Shown here: in pieces, positions 52,643 to 61,403 of the stretch
Numbering within the stretch: position 1 is the first letter of the stretch
Layout: each line of letters starts with the position of its first letter
NCBI RefSeq assembly: GCF_004803755.1
Contig: NZ_CP032311.1
Coordinates: 2,992,501 to 3,056,500 of the forward strand
Length of the DNA stretch: 64,000 nt
Source: Pseudomonas sp. DG56-2
GTDB lineage: Bacteria > Pseudomonadota > Gammaproteobacteria > Pseudomonadales > Pseudomonadaceae
Reading direction: 5' to 3'
Notes under the pieces: generated by a model
What the model was told of the DNA's origin: nothing
What the model saw: only the letters and a program-made list of their open reading frames with translations
Database searches by the model: none
Program-made: the position numbers and the translations under genes

Positions 52643-52658
52643 AATAACAAGAACAATA
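52643..52658 (+). promoter_or_regulatory. Extended AANAANAA motif before the third LAL regulator
   Basis: AATAACAAGAACAATA, five A-A-N units in series, 16-31 nt before ATG 52674. It is the longest such run in the window. Confidence 0.5.
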
Positions 52659-52673
52659 GAACTTAGATCATCA

Positions 52674-55370
52674 ATGAAGTCGACTTCCCTTCTGGTCACC
52701 ACCAAATTTGCCCCTCCGCGCGTATCCCTCAACAGCATCCTGCGCGAAGACCTGGCAACCCAGCTACAGCACGCCCAGTACAGCAAAGTTATTCTGGTAT
52801 GCGGTGGCGCAGGCTTTGGCAAAACGACTGTGCTTGCCCAATGGCGCCAGGACCTGATCAAGCAAGGTGTTTGTGTGGGATGGCTGTCGCTAACACTGGA
52901 GGATGGCGCGTTCGCGTTGTTCTGCGCGAGCCTCATCGGCGCGTTGCAGCAAGTCGGCCTGCCGCTGGCCGATGACCTGTTGTTGTTGGGGGATAGCGAT
53001 GACAGCGACGACCTGCTGTCACTGGCCTCGGTGTTGATCAACGCGGTAGCGCAACTTGATAACGAGCTGTACTTGATGCTCGATGATTTTCATCAGGTGA
53101 ACTCACCGCGTGCCAATCAATTGGTTCAAGCATTGATCGACAATGCGCCGGCAAATTTGCATTTCGTCATTGCTTCACGCGTTGCTCCGTCATTACTTCT
53201 GGGCCGTCTACGCGCCATGGGGCAGTTGTGCGAGATCACAGGCAACGAGCTGTCCTTCAACTTTCGTGAATCGCTGGCGTTTCTCAAAGCTCATCTGGAC
53301 GCGGAAATCGACTTGGAGGCAGCCCATTCGATACACGCTCAAACCGATGGCTGGCCGATAGGCCTGCAGTTAATGGCTATTTCCTTGAAGTCGGTACCAC
53401 GCAAGCGCTCAAACTCGGGAGTGCTGGCGACAAACAGCGCCGACCTCAGCGCCTATCTGTCCGAGGACGTGATAGCCAACCTGCCCGAGGGCCTGATCGA
53501 ATTTCTCCAACAAATTTCCATCCTACGGCGCTTCAATGCTGACCTCGCCGCCCATTTGAGCGGCTGCAACGAGGCTGCCCAGCATATCGCCAACATCGAA
53601 GCGCTGAACTTGTTCGTGCTTCCTGTGGACATGGAAGACCGCTACCAGTGGTACCGCCTGCATCCTATGTTCGCCGAATTCTTGCTGCAGAAGTTGCAGC
53701 ATAGCGGTGCCGACGTCCGTGCCCTCCATCAGCGAGCGGCGCATTGGTTTGCCAGTCAGGATCTGGTCATTGAAGCCCTTCGTCATGCGTTGCTTAGCGA
53801 AGACTTCGATACCGTTGTTCAACTGCTAGAGCACTCTCTACAGCCATTGACCAATATCCGTCACCTTGGCACGTTTTTGCGCTGGATCGAAAAAGTACCC
53901 ATCGCCCTACTCCCTCAACACCCGCGCTTGGCGCTATTCGGCGCTTGGGGCTATGCCTTGAGCGCACGCCTTGAACAGAGTGAGCGTTGGCTCACATTGC
54001 TTGAACGCTCGACCCAGGACCCGAAATACGCCATCCATGCCTGTCTGGTCAAAGCGATGATTGCCGGGCAACAAGATGACTCGGAACGCAGCTTGCTGGC
54101 CATCGATGCATTGACCGACACGCCGTTGCGCAATCCTATGCTGGAAAACTTCCGGCTAGGGCTGGTGATCGGTAATCAGGCGATGCTCGGCAACTACGCT
54201 CTGGCCCGCGCAACATTCCGTACGCTCAACCTCGCCAGTACCGATGAGCCAGCGTTGATCGCGCGTAGCTCAATGGCCGTGGCGGCATTTCTGGAAGGTA
54301 AGATTCTTGAGGCCGAACGTCATGCCGCGCCTATGTTGTCCCTGGCTGAAGCAGCCCATGGTCGACGCTCCATCACCGCCTGCACATGCGCGGCAATATT
54401 GGCTGAGGTGCAATACGAGCAAAATCGTATTGATGATGCTCGCGAAATACTGGTCAATCGCCTGGACATGCTCAGCTTTTCCGTGCCCGCCTGCAGCTAC
54501 AGCGCCGCACTGGTTCACGCCCGCCTACAGCTGTTGCAGGAAACGCCACGGGCTGCACTGGACTACCTGGACAAGAGAGCCGACCATTTCCGGGCTCGTC
54601 GACTCGACCGCGGCATTGCCTTGATGCTCGCTGAGCAGATACGGATCGAGGTGCTTGGTGAAGAATGGAAGCATGGAGACTGGCGACATGGTCAGATGTT
54701 GCAGAGTGAACTTGATGAGCTTGCTTCACATCATCAGGGGGAAAAAGCCCGAGATCGTGAAATCGTTGCCGCTGCAGCACTTTCGCGTGCGCGCCTGGCC
54801 CGGGCCAGTCAACTGCCCGAGCAGGGACTGGTAGCACTTGAAAACGTGTTCTGCATCGGCCAGGCGCTAGGCAGAGGCACGTTACTGGTCAAGGCCAATC
54901 TACTCAAAGCCCAGGCCCTTACCGATCTTGGCCGGGATAACGAGGCTCGCAGTTGTCTGATTCAGGTGCTGCAAGATAGCTATTCCCTCGGCCTGTTTCG
55001 CACGTTACTCGACGAAGGTGACGATGCTTGTGTGCTGTTAGCCAATCTCAAGGATGTACCCGGTAAGGCACTCGAGGTCTTCCAGCAACAACTCAGCGCT
55101 CAGATCAGCGGCCAAATACCGAGCGCGACCTCCACTGCGACCGGTGTCAGCTCGGTGGCGGGTGATATCGCCCTCACCAATCGCGAGGAAGACATCCTTG
55201 CCCTGCTCGAACAGTCGATGCCCAACAAGCGTATTGCCCGGACTCTCAACATCAGCGATCAGACAGTCAAGTGGAATCTGCGCAATATTTTCATGAAGTT
55301 CGGTGTTTCCAGTCGCTATGAAGCGATCATCATCGCCCGCAAACGCGCGAACAGATCCGACACTCAATAA
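52674..55370 (+). CDS. Third LAL (MalT-like) LuxR-family regulator
   Basis: 898 residues: Walker A GGAGFGKTT at 44-52, a Walker B-like LYLMLDDFHQV at about 129-139, a helical-repeat sensor region, and a C-terminal LuxR domain (LTNREEDILALLEQSMPNKRIARTL...NIFMKFGVSSR). The start is ATG 52674; its ribosome site is poor. It is embedded in the right module, and the GGGTGGG inverted repeat lies directly upstream, so it is the natural candidate to bind that motif at its own and the two other promoter regions. Confidence 0.92.
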   Translation: MKSTSLLVTTKFAPPRVSLNSILREDLATQLQHAQYSKVILVCGGAGFGKTTVLAQWRQDLIKQGVCVGWLSLTLEDGAFALFCASLIGALQQVGLPLADDLLLLGDSDDSDDLLSLASVLINAVAQLDNELYLMLDDFHQVNSPRANQLVQALIDNAPANLHFVIASRVAPSLLLGRLRAMGQLCEITGNELSFNFRESLAFLKAHLDAEIDLEAAHSIHAQTDGWPIGLQLMAISLKSVPRKRSNSGVLATNSADLSAYLSEDVIANLPEGLIEFLQQISILRRFNADLAAHLSGCNEAAQHIANIEALNLFVLPVDMEDRYQWYRLHPMFAEFLLQKLQHSGADVRALHQRAAHWFASQDLVIEALRHALLSEDFDTVVQLLEHSLQPLTNIRHLGTFLRWIEKVPIALLPQHPRLALFGAWGYALSARLEQSERWLTLLERSTQDPKYAIHACLVKAMIAGQQDDSERSLLAIDALTDTPLRNPMLENFRLGLVIGNQAMLGNYALARATFRTLNLASTDEPALIARSSMAVAAFLEGKILEAERHAAPMLSLAEAAHGRRSITACTCAAILAEVQYEQNRIDDAREILVNRLDMLSFSVPACSYSAALVHARLQLLQETPRAALDYLDKRADHFRARRLDRGIALMLAEQIRIEVLGEEWKHGDWRHGQMLQSELDELASHHQGEKARDREIVAAAALSRARLARASQLPEQGLVALENVFCIGQALGRGTLLVKANLLKAQALTDLGRDNEARSCLIQVLQDSYSLGLFRTLLDEGDDACVLLANLKDVPGKALEVFQQQLSAQISGQIPSATSTATGVSSVAGDIALTNREEDILALLEQSMPNKRIARTLNISDQTVKWNLRNIFMKFGVSSRYEAIIIARKRANRSDTQ

Positions 55371-55372
55371 AG

Positions 55373-55406
55373 TCAGCCCTCCAGCTGGAGAATGCTGCAG
55401 GGCTGA
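55373..55406. terminator. Hairpin between the LAL regulator and the convergent acyl-CoA dehydrogenase
   Basis: TCAGCCCT and AGGGCTGA form an 8-bp stem, with a further AGC/GCT pairing inside the 18-nt loop. It lies 2 nt after the regulator stop and 8 nt beyond the stop of the opposing gene. Confidence 0.55.
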
Positions 55407-55413
55407 ACGGTGA

Positions 55414-56565
55414 CTAGAGCTTGCGAGCGATCAGCTCTTTCATGAGTTCGTTGGTACCGCCGTAGATTCGCTGGATCCTGGCATCGGCGTACATGCGTGC
55501 GATTGGATACTCGTTCATGTAGCCATAACCGCCATAGCATTGCAGGCAATCATCGAGTACCTTGCATTGCTGCTCCGAGCACCACCATTTGGCCATGTAC
55601 GCCGCTTCGGGGTCGAGCGTCCCATCGAGCAGACGTTGCGTGCAGTCGTTGACGAAGCTGCGCACGATATGAGCAATGGTCGCGCATTCGGCGAGTTTAA
55701 AACGAGTGTTCTGGAAGTCGAAAATGCTTTGACCGAAGGCTTTGCGTTCGCGAGTGTACTCCACGGTGTGCTCAACGGCGCGCTCGATTACCGCTGCCGC
55801 GGCGACAGCAACGATCAATCGCTCCCAGGGCAACTCACTCATCATCTGTGCAAAGCCCAGGCCTTCGACGCCACCAATCAGATTTTCCACCGGTACCTTG
55901 ACGTCGTCGAAGAACAATTCACAGGTATCAGCGGACTTCTGTCCCATTTTGTCCAGTACCCGCCCCACCCGGAAACCCGGCGGTGGGTTGTCGACCTCTA
56001 CCACCAGCAACGACACGCCCTTGGCTCCCAAGCCAGGATCGGTCTTGCAGGCGACCACGATCAGCTGCGCGGTGGAGCCGTTGGTGATAAAGGTCTTGGA
56101 CCCATTCAGCACATAGTGGTCACCCTGGCGCTGGGCGTGGGTGCGCAACGTCTTCAGGTCCGAGCCGCAACCGGGCTCGGTCATGGCTATAGCCGTCAGC
56201 CATTCACCACTGGCGAGCTTGGGCAACCAGCGCTGGCGTTGCGTTTCGGTACCGTAGGTCAGCAGGTAATGGGCGACTATTGAATGCACCGAGTGCTTCA
56301 TCGGCATTTCGGCCCGCGCCAACTCATCGACCACCACCAGTTGATAGGCCAATGAAACGCCCGCACCGCCATACTGTTCCGGGATTTCCGGGAGCATCAT
56401 GCCGAGCTCGCCCAGCTCGCGCCAGATAGGCCGATCGATGTAACCCTGCCTGCGCCACTTTTCAGCTTGCGGCAGCATTCGTTCTTCAGCAAAGCGCCGG
56501 ACCTGCTGGCGGAACATCGCCAGTTCATCAGTCATCCACGGGTGCCGATTCAATTGCACAGTCAT
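55414..56565 (-). CDS. Acyl-CoA dehydrogenase (LCAD/IVD-type active site)
   Basis: 383 residues, complete. The signature is MTEPGCGSDL at 128-137. Glu248 in LPWER is at the alternative base position, and the C-terminal IYGGTNE carries Gly instead of Glu. It is a close relative of 6366-7514 and 62321-63466. It is the last gene of a minus-strand unit SDR-SDR-crotonase-acyl-CoA dehydrogenase that starts at 58969. AAGG precedes ATG 56565. Confidence 0.92.
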   Translation of the reverse strand: MTVQLNRHPWMTDELAMFRQQVRRFAEERMLPQAEKWRRQGYIDRPIWRELGELGMMLPEIPEQYGGAGVSLAYQLVVVDELARAEMPMKHSVHSIVAHYLLTYGTETQRQRWLPKLASGEWLTAIAMTEPGCGSDLKTLRTHAQRQGDHYVLNGSKTFITNGSTAQLIVVACKTDPGLGAKGVSLLVVEVDNPPPGFRVGRVLDKMGQKSADTCELFFDDVKVPVENLIGGVEGLGFAQMMSELPWERLIVAVAAAAVIERAVEHTVEYTRERKAFGQSIFDFQNTRFKLAECATIAHIVRSFVNDCTQRLLDGTLDPEAAYMAKWWCSEQQCKVLDDCLQCYGGYGYMNEYPIARMYADARIQRIYGGTNELMKELIARKL

Positions 56566-56601
56566 CGCGATACCTTCATAGAGTCAAACAGGAGCGGTGC
56601 G

Positions 56602-57390
56602 TTAGCGCCCGCAGTAAACCGGCGCGCGTTTTTCCAGGAAGGCGTTGATGGCTTCCTTGTGGTCTGCGCTATAGAAGTTTTCCTTCTCCAGCGCCAGCGA
56701 GGTATCGAGCACAAGGTTGACCGTGTCGCGCAGGATTTTATTGACCGACGCCTTGCTCGCGGCGATGGCCAAACGCGGACCGTCAGCCAGTCGGCGGGCC
56801 AGCACCGTCGCGTGTTCAAGCACCTGATCGTCGGCAAGCACCTGGTTGACCAGGCCAATGCGCTCAGCCTCGGTGGCCGTCAGACTGTCGCCGGTAAACA
56901 GGTATTGTTTCGCGCGCGCCGGCCCGACCAGCCAGGGCCAAATCGCCGCACCGCCATCGCCTGCCGCCACGCCGATGCGCACATGCGGGTCCGCGATTTT
57001 TGCCGATTCGGCAACGATAATGATGTCGCAGAAAAGCGCCAGCGTGGCCCCCAAGCCGGCGGCATGACCATTTACGGCGGCAATGATGGGCTGAGGCAGC
57101 TCCAAAAGGTCGATGATCAGCTTACGTGCCTCGCGAAACAGCTTGTCGACGCCTGCAGGGGTGATATCGCGAAACCAGCTAAGGTCGCCCCCGCCACAAA
57201 AGCCGCGCCCTTCCCCGGTCAGCACCACAGCATGTACCTCTGGGTCCGCAGCGATATCGGCGAACACTTGCGACAGCTCCTGGTGCAGACCGGCATTGAT
57301 CGCATTCATTGCGTCAGGCCGATTCAGGTGCAAGGTCATCACGCCCTTGTCCAAGGCGAATTTTATGAACTCATAATGTGCGTACTTCAT
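56602..57390 (-). CDS. Crotonase-family enoyl-CoA isomerase/hydratase-like protein
   Basis: 262 residues with CGGGDL (65-70) and the oxyanion loop AAGLGATLAL. The two hydratase glutamates are replaced (Thr in GATLAL, His136 in ADPHVRIG), while Asp145 in AAGDGG is kept. A His/Asp pair of this kind fits isomerases or C-C hydrolases of the crotonase family better than classic hydratases. It differs clearly from the crotonase at 5540. CGGAGG precedes ATG 57390. It follows the SDR gene by 26 bp. Confidence 0.83.
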   Translation of the reverse strand: MKYAHYEFIKFALDKGVMTLHLNRPDAMNAINAGLHQELSQVFADIAADPEVHAVVLTGEGRGFCGGGDLSWFRDITPAGVDKLFREARKLIIDLLELPQPIIAAVNGHAAGLGATLALFCDIIIVAESAKIADPHVRIGVAAGDGGAAIWPWLVGPARAKQYLFTGDSLTATEAERIGLVNQVLADDQVLEHATVLARRLADGPRLAIAASKASVNKILRDTVNLVLDTSLALEKENFYSADHKEAINAFLEKRAPVYCGR

Positions 57391-57416
57391 GGAACCTCCG
57401 CAGGCTCTGCAAGGGA

Positions 57417-58172
57417 TTAGGCGGTTACGCCGCCATCGACAACAAAATGCGCGCCGGTTACGTAGGAGGCGCTATCCGATGCAAGCCACAGGACCATTTC
57501 GGCCTGCTCAAAAGGCTCACCCATTCGACGCAAAGGAACGCGCTTCAGCGCAAGTTCCAATGTGCGGGCGTCAAATTCAGATTCAGGCCCGGTCGTCATG
57601 GGGGTGGTGACGTACCCCGGGCACAGGGCATTGATGCGCACGCCATGCTTGCCGTACTCCAACGCCGCACTCCTGGTGAGGCCGATCACACCGTGCTTCG
57701 AGGCGCTGTACGCGCAAGCACCTGGGGTACCCTGCAATCCCATGATCGAGGCGGTGTTGATAATCGAACCACCCTGGCCTTTCATGGCCCGCAACTGGTG
57801 CACCATGCAGTTGAAGACGCCAGTCAGATTGACGTCCAGCACCAACCGCCATTGTTCCAGCGGTTGCGCGTCGGTGATTGCTGGCGTGCCACTGACTCCA
57901 GCATTGTTGAAGGCAATATCAAGTTGACCAAATCGTGCCAGCGTCGCTGCCACCAGGGCTGCGCACTGCTCATCACTGCGCACATCCAAGGGCTGAAAAA
58001 ATGCCTGCCCCCCCACCTGTTCGATCAAATCGACGACTGCTTGACCTGCAAGCACATCAGTGTCTGCGACCACCACGCGAGCGCCTTCATCGGCGAACAA
58101 TCGGGCAGTCGCCTTGCCAATACCAGATGCGCCACCAGTAACAATGGCCACTTTGCCTTCCAATACTTTCAT
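57417..58172 (-). CDS. SDR-family NAD(P)-dependent oxidoreductase
   Basis: 251-residue classical SDR. TGGASGIG at 12-19, NNAG at 89-92, and active site Ser142, Tyr155, Lys159 (YSASK). The Asp after the second strand (VVVADTD) suggests NAD(H). The C-terminal half has the usual NALCPGYVTTPM motif. It is a tandem duplicate of the gene at 58214: same length, same active-site positions, and shared stretches such as VNLTGVFNCMV and GSIINTASI. It probably oxidises a ring or side-chain hydroxyl group. Confidence 0.9.
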   Translation of the reverse strand: MKVLEGKVAIVTGGASGIGKATARLFADEGARVVVADTDVLAGQAVVDLIEQVGGQAFFQPLDVRSDEQCAALVAATLARFGQLDIAFNNAGVSGTPAITDAQPLEQWRLVLDVNLTGVFNCMVHQLRAMKGQGGSIINTASIMGLQGTPGACAYSASKHGVIGLTRSAALEYGKHGVRINALCPGYVTTPMTTGPESEFDARTLELALKRVPLRRMGEPFEQAEMVLWLASDSASYVTGAHFVVDGGVTA

Positions 58173-58213
58173 AAAAGCTCCCGAATCGAATGAATGTGCA
58201 ACGTAGCGCCGGT

Positions 58214-58969
58214 TTACGCGGTGGCTCCGCCATCGACGGTGAACTGTGCTCCCGTCACATATGAGGACTTGTCCGATGCCAGCCACAACGCCATGACTGC
58301 CAATTCTTCCGGCGCAGCCTGACGACGCAGCGGCGCGTTGTGCGTTGCCATCTCGATCATCCTGCTGTTGAAACCACTGTCCGCCCCTTGAGTCATGGGC
58401 GTTGCAACCAGCCCTGGGCACAAGGCATTGATGCGAATACCGTACTTGCCATATTCCAGCGCAGCGCTTTTGGTCAGCCCGATGACTCCATGTTTGGAGG
58501 CGCAGTAAGCAGCAGTACCAGGCGTTCCAGTCTGGCCAGCGATCGAAGCGGTATTGATGATTGAACCGCCCCGCTCTTTCATTGCCTGCAACTCAGGCAC
58601 CATGCAGTTGAATACCCCTGTCAGGTTGACCTCGAGCACTCGCTGCCATTGCTCAAGGGTCTGCTCTTCCAAAAGCACCGGGGGCACAAAGATCCCGGCG
58701 TTGTTGAAGGCGATGTCAAGGCGTCCATAACGCGTCAGGGCTGCGTCGACCAGTGCGGCGCAGTCTTCTTCACGGCATACATTCAGGTATTGGAAACAGG
58801 CTTGACCACCTTGCTGGGTGATTTGCTCGACCAATTCCATCCCAGCGTCCACGGCCATATCGGCAACCACAACACGAGCACCTTCTCTGGCAAACAGCTG
58901 AGCGGTAACACGGCCGATACCTGATGCTCCGCCAGTAATGATCGCTACCTTGTTGCGTAGAAGAGTCAT
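58214..58969 (-). CDS. SDR-family NAD(P)-dependent oxidoreductase (tandem paralogue)
   Basis: 251-residue classical SDR with TGGASGIG at 12-19, Ser142, Tyr155 and Lys159 (YCASK). The start is ATG 58969 with GGAG upstream. It is the first gene of the minus-strand unit, 41 bp ahead of its paralogue, and it diverges from the thiolase at 59250 across a 280-bp regulatory region. The two copies may handle opposite stereoisomers or successive alcohols, but this is inference. Confidence 0.9.
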   Translation of the reverse strand: MTLLRNKVAIITGGASGIGRVTAQLFAREGARVVVADMAVDAGMELVEQITQQGGQACFQYLNVCREEDCAALVDAALTRYGRLDIAFNNAGIFVPPVLLEEQTLEQWQRVLEVNLTGVFNCMVPELQAMKERGGSIINTASIAGQTGTPGTAAYCASKHGVIGLTKSAALEYGKYGIRINALCPGLVATPMTQGADSGFNSRMIEMATHNAPLRRQAAPEELAVMALWLASDKSSYVTGAQFTVDGGATA

Positions 58970-59070
58970 AGAAGCTCCAAAAGTAGGTTGCGCTGGCTGC
59001 CGGCCCGGCAAAGGCCCACAGCCACAGCGCTCATAGGCGATCAAGGTTATTACAGCCACCTCTGGCGCCT

Positions 59071-59128
59071 AACCACCCACTTCGTATGGGCCTTGATAGT
59101 CCTCTGCACTGATGAGCACCCCACCCAT
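59071..59128 (-). promoter_or_regulatory. GGGTGGG-type regulator site in the SDR/thiolase divergent region
   Basis: The minus strand reads ATGGGTGGGGTG (59117-59128) and AGTGGGTGGTT (59071-59081), 46 bp apart and 102-159 bp upstream of the SDR start. Both 11-12-bp blocks are identical to those before DUF1302 at 51280-51340. It also lies 122 bp or more upstream of the thiolase and could serve both directions. Nothing else is seen in 58970-59249. Confidence 0.55.
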
Positions 59129-59249
59129 CCTGATCAGGTTACTCAACCTCACTGTTGAGCCAGAGTTGAACCATGTGCGGCACCCTTTGCCGCTGGCGCC
59201 TCGCCCGTCTTTTCTGGCGAAGCAACCTCAACTGAGCGTGGAGATTGAG

Positions 59250-60437
59250 ATGTCGCAGAAAACCTATGTGGCCGGTGTCGGCATGATTCCTTTCGTGAAA
59301 CCGGGCACCAGCGGCACCTATATCGAGATGGGCTCCGAAGCGGTAAACCTCGCCCTCAAGGACGCGGGAATCACCTATGACCTGATCGAGCAGGCGTACG
59401 CCGGTTATGTGTATGGCGACTCCACGTGCGGCCAGGCAGCGCTGTACAAGGTCGGGCTAACCGGTATCCCAGTCATCAATGTCAACAACAACTGCTCGAC
59501 CGGCTCCAGCGCACTTTTCCTGGCACGCCAGGCGGTGGAAAGCGGCGCAGTCGAATGCGCGCTGGCCGTGGGTTTTGAACAGATGCAGGCCGGTGCGCTC
59601 AAGAGTCACTGGGACGATCGCCCAGGTCCAATGGGCCAAAGTATTGCCATCGTCGACCACCTCGCGAGCGACGCTGCCGAATTGCCAATGGCGCTGAAAA
59701 TGTTCGGCGGCGCAGGCCGTGAGCACATGGAAAGGTACGGCACCCAACTGAGCACCTTCGCCGCTATCCGCGCCAAGGCCAGCCGCCATGCTGCCAACAA
59801 CCCCTTGGCGATGTTTCGCAAAGTGGTGACTACCGAAGACGTCATGAACGATCAGGTGATCTGGCCAGGCGTCATGACGCGACTGATGGCCTGCCCGCCG
59901 ACCTGCGGCGCCGCTGCTGCCGTTGTCTGCACTGAAGCGTTCGCCAAGAAGCATGGCCTGCGTCGCGATGTAGTTATCCTGGCCCAGTCGCTGACCACCG
60001 ATAAACCGATTGCATTCGAGCCACCGTCGATGATCCAGATGGTTGGCTTTGACATGGCCCAGCGCGCAGCGCAGCAGGTTTACGAGAAAGCTGGCATTGG
60101 TCCTGGCGACATTCGTGTGGCCGAGCTGCACGACTGCTTCGCCCATAACGAACTGCTCACGTATGAATCCTTGGGGCTGTGTCCCGTAGGCGAGGCGGAG
60201 CAATTCGTCCTCGATGGCGACAACACCTATGGCGGTCGGGTTGTCACCAACCCGTCCGGCGGTTTGCTCTCCAAAGGCCATCCGTTGGGCGCCACAGGCC
60301 TGGCGCAGTGCTACGAGTTGACCCACCAACTACGCGGCACCGCCGCAGCACGCCAGGTTGAAGGCGTGAACTTTGCGCTGCAACACAATCTCGGCCTGGG
60401 CGGCGCCTGCATCGTCACCCTGTTCGGCCGTAATTGA
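59250..60437 (+). CDS. SCP2-type thiolase (lipid-transfer protein family)
   Basis: 395 residues with nucleophile Cys82 (NNNCSTGS), HDCFAHNE, KGHPLGATG and the second Cys in GGACIV. Paralogue of 9342-10526. The start is ATG 59250 after GGAG; the open frame reaches further upstream but without a ribosome site or family similarity. It opens the plus-strand operon thiolase, MaoC_N, MaoC, SDR, acyl-CoA dehydrogenase, ligase. Cleavage of a beta-ketoacyl-CoA, perhaps branched, is expected. Confidence 0.91.
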   Translation: MSQKTYVAGVGMIPFVKPGTSGTYIEMGSEAVNLALKDAGITYDLIEQAYAGYVYGDSTCGQAALYKVGLTGIPVINVNNNCSTGSSALFLARQAVESGAVECALAVGFEQMQAGALKSHWDDRPGPMGQSIAIVDHLASDAAELPMALKMFGGAGREHMERYGTQLSTFAAIRAKASRHAANNPLAMFRKVVTTEDVMNDQVIWPGVMTRLMACPPTCGAAAAVVCTEAFAKKHGLRRDVVILAQSLTTDKPIAFEPPSMIQMVGFDMAQRAAQQVYEKAGIGPGDIRVAELHDCFAHNELLTYESLGLCPVGEAEQFVLDGDNTYGGRVVTNPSGGLLSKGHPLGATGLAQCYELTHQLRGTAAARQVEGVNFALQHNLGLGGACIVTLFGRN

Positions 60438-60446
60438 TAACTGACC

Positions 60447-60466
60447 CGCGCCGCTCGCGCGGCGCG
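60447..60466 (+). repeat. GC-rich hairpin after the thiolase gene
   Basis: CGCGCCGC-TCGC-GCGGCGCG, an 8-bp stem with a 4-nt loop, 10 nt after the thiolase stop and followed by TATTTG. It may partly terminate or stabilise the thiolase message within the operon. Confidence 0.5.
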
Positions 60467-60497
60467 TATTTGTGACCCAAGACAGGAAGCACCTGAT

Positions 60498-60935
60498 ATG
60501 GCAGACAAGAGTCTGATCGGCCGTTCCCTCGGCGTGACCACCGCCGAAGTCGAAAAAGGCCGCTTGCGGTTCTTCGCCAAGGCCATTGGCGAAACTGATC
60601 CGATCTACACCGATGAGGAGGCAGCCAAAGCCGCGGGTTACCGCTCTCTGCCGGTACCGCCAACCTTCCTGATGTGCCTGGGTGGCGAAGGGCGGGACCT
60701 GGACGAGCAGTTGAACATTTACGGCTTTGACCTGGGCCGTATCCTGCACGCCGAACAAGAGTTCATCTATCACCGGCCGGCCGTCGCGGGAGACACACTG
60801 ACCTTCGATAGCAAGATCGTCGATGTCTACGAGAAAAAAGGTGGCGCCTTGCAGTTCGTGGTCAGTGAGATCCGTGTCACCAACCAGGATGGCGAGCATA
60901 TTGCCGACGTCCGTTGCTCGCTCGTACAGCGCTAA
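60498..60935 (+). CDS. MaoC_dehydrat_N (FAS1-type dehydratase domain) subunit
   Basis: 145-residue hotdog protein, paralogue of 8871-9314 (shared RLRFFAKA, PVPPTFL and YEKKGGALQFVV-like segments). It lacks the hydratase catalytic motif and is expected to pair with the MaoC protein encoded 10 bp downstream. AGGA precedes ATG 60498. The same order in both modules supports an obligate heterodimer. Confidence 0.88.
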   Translation: MADKSLIGRSLGVTTAEVEKGRLRFFAKAIGETDPIYTDEEAAKAAGYRSLPVPPTFLMCLGGEGRDLDEQLNIYGFDLGRILHAEQEFIYHRPAVAGDTLTFDSKIVDVYEKKGGALQFVVSEIRVTNQDGEHIADVRCSLVQR

Positions 60936-60945
60936 GGAGCCCCCG

Positions 60946-61368
60946 ATGACTGCTGCCGTTCAATACTCCGATATCCAGGTTGGCGACGAGATTCCCCTGC
61001 TCAAACTGCAACCTGTGAACCGCACCACACTGGCTCTGTACTGCGGGGCTTCGGGCGATCACAACCCAATTCACATCGACATCGACTTCGCCCGCAAGGC
61101 GCGTATGCCCGATGTGTTTGCCCACGGGATGCTCTCGGCTGCCTACCTGGGGCGCTTGCTGACCAATTGGGTGCCACAACAGCAAGTGCGCAAGCTGGCC
61201 ATTCGTTTCACCGGCATTACTCAACTGGGTCATGTCCCCACTTGCACTGGCAAGGTCACCGAAAAATTTGAAAAGGATGGTGAAAAGCTCGTTCGCCTGG
61301 CCATCCGCTGCAGCAATCAATACGGCGAAGAAAAGCTCGCCGGTGAAGCCATCATCGCCCTGGCTTAA
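60946..61368 (+). CDS. MaoC-like (R)-specific enoyl-CoA hydratase, catalytic half
   Basis: 140 residues with GASGDHNPIHID, catalytic Asp38 and His43. Paralogue of 8444-8860. AAGGAG precedes ATG 60946. Together with the MaoC_N subunit it should hydrate the enoyl-CoA formed by the acyl-CoA dehydrogenase; the product would go to the SDR encoded next. The double-hotdog arrangement suits bulky acyl chains. Confidence 0.9.
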   Translation: MTAAVQYSDIQVGDEIPLLKLQPVNRTTLALYCGASGDHNPIHIDIDFARKARMPDVFAHGMLSAAYLGRLLTNWVPQQQVRKLAIRFTGITQLGHVPTCTGKVTEKFEKDGEKLVRLAIRCSNQYGEEKLAGEAIIALA

Positions 61369-61376
61369 ATCCCCAC

Positions 61377-61387
61377 AAAAATAACAA
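61377..61387 (+). promoter_or_regulatory. AANAANAA motif before the SDR gene
   Basis: AAAAATAACAA, 17-27 nt before ATG 61404, in the short gap after the MaoC gene. The paralogous SDR in the left module has a similar motif at 8437. Confidence 0.4.
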
Positions 61388-61403
61388 TCTACAGGAATAA
61401 AAG

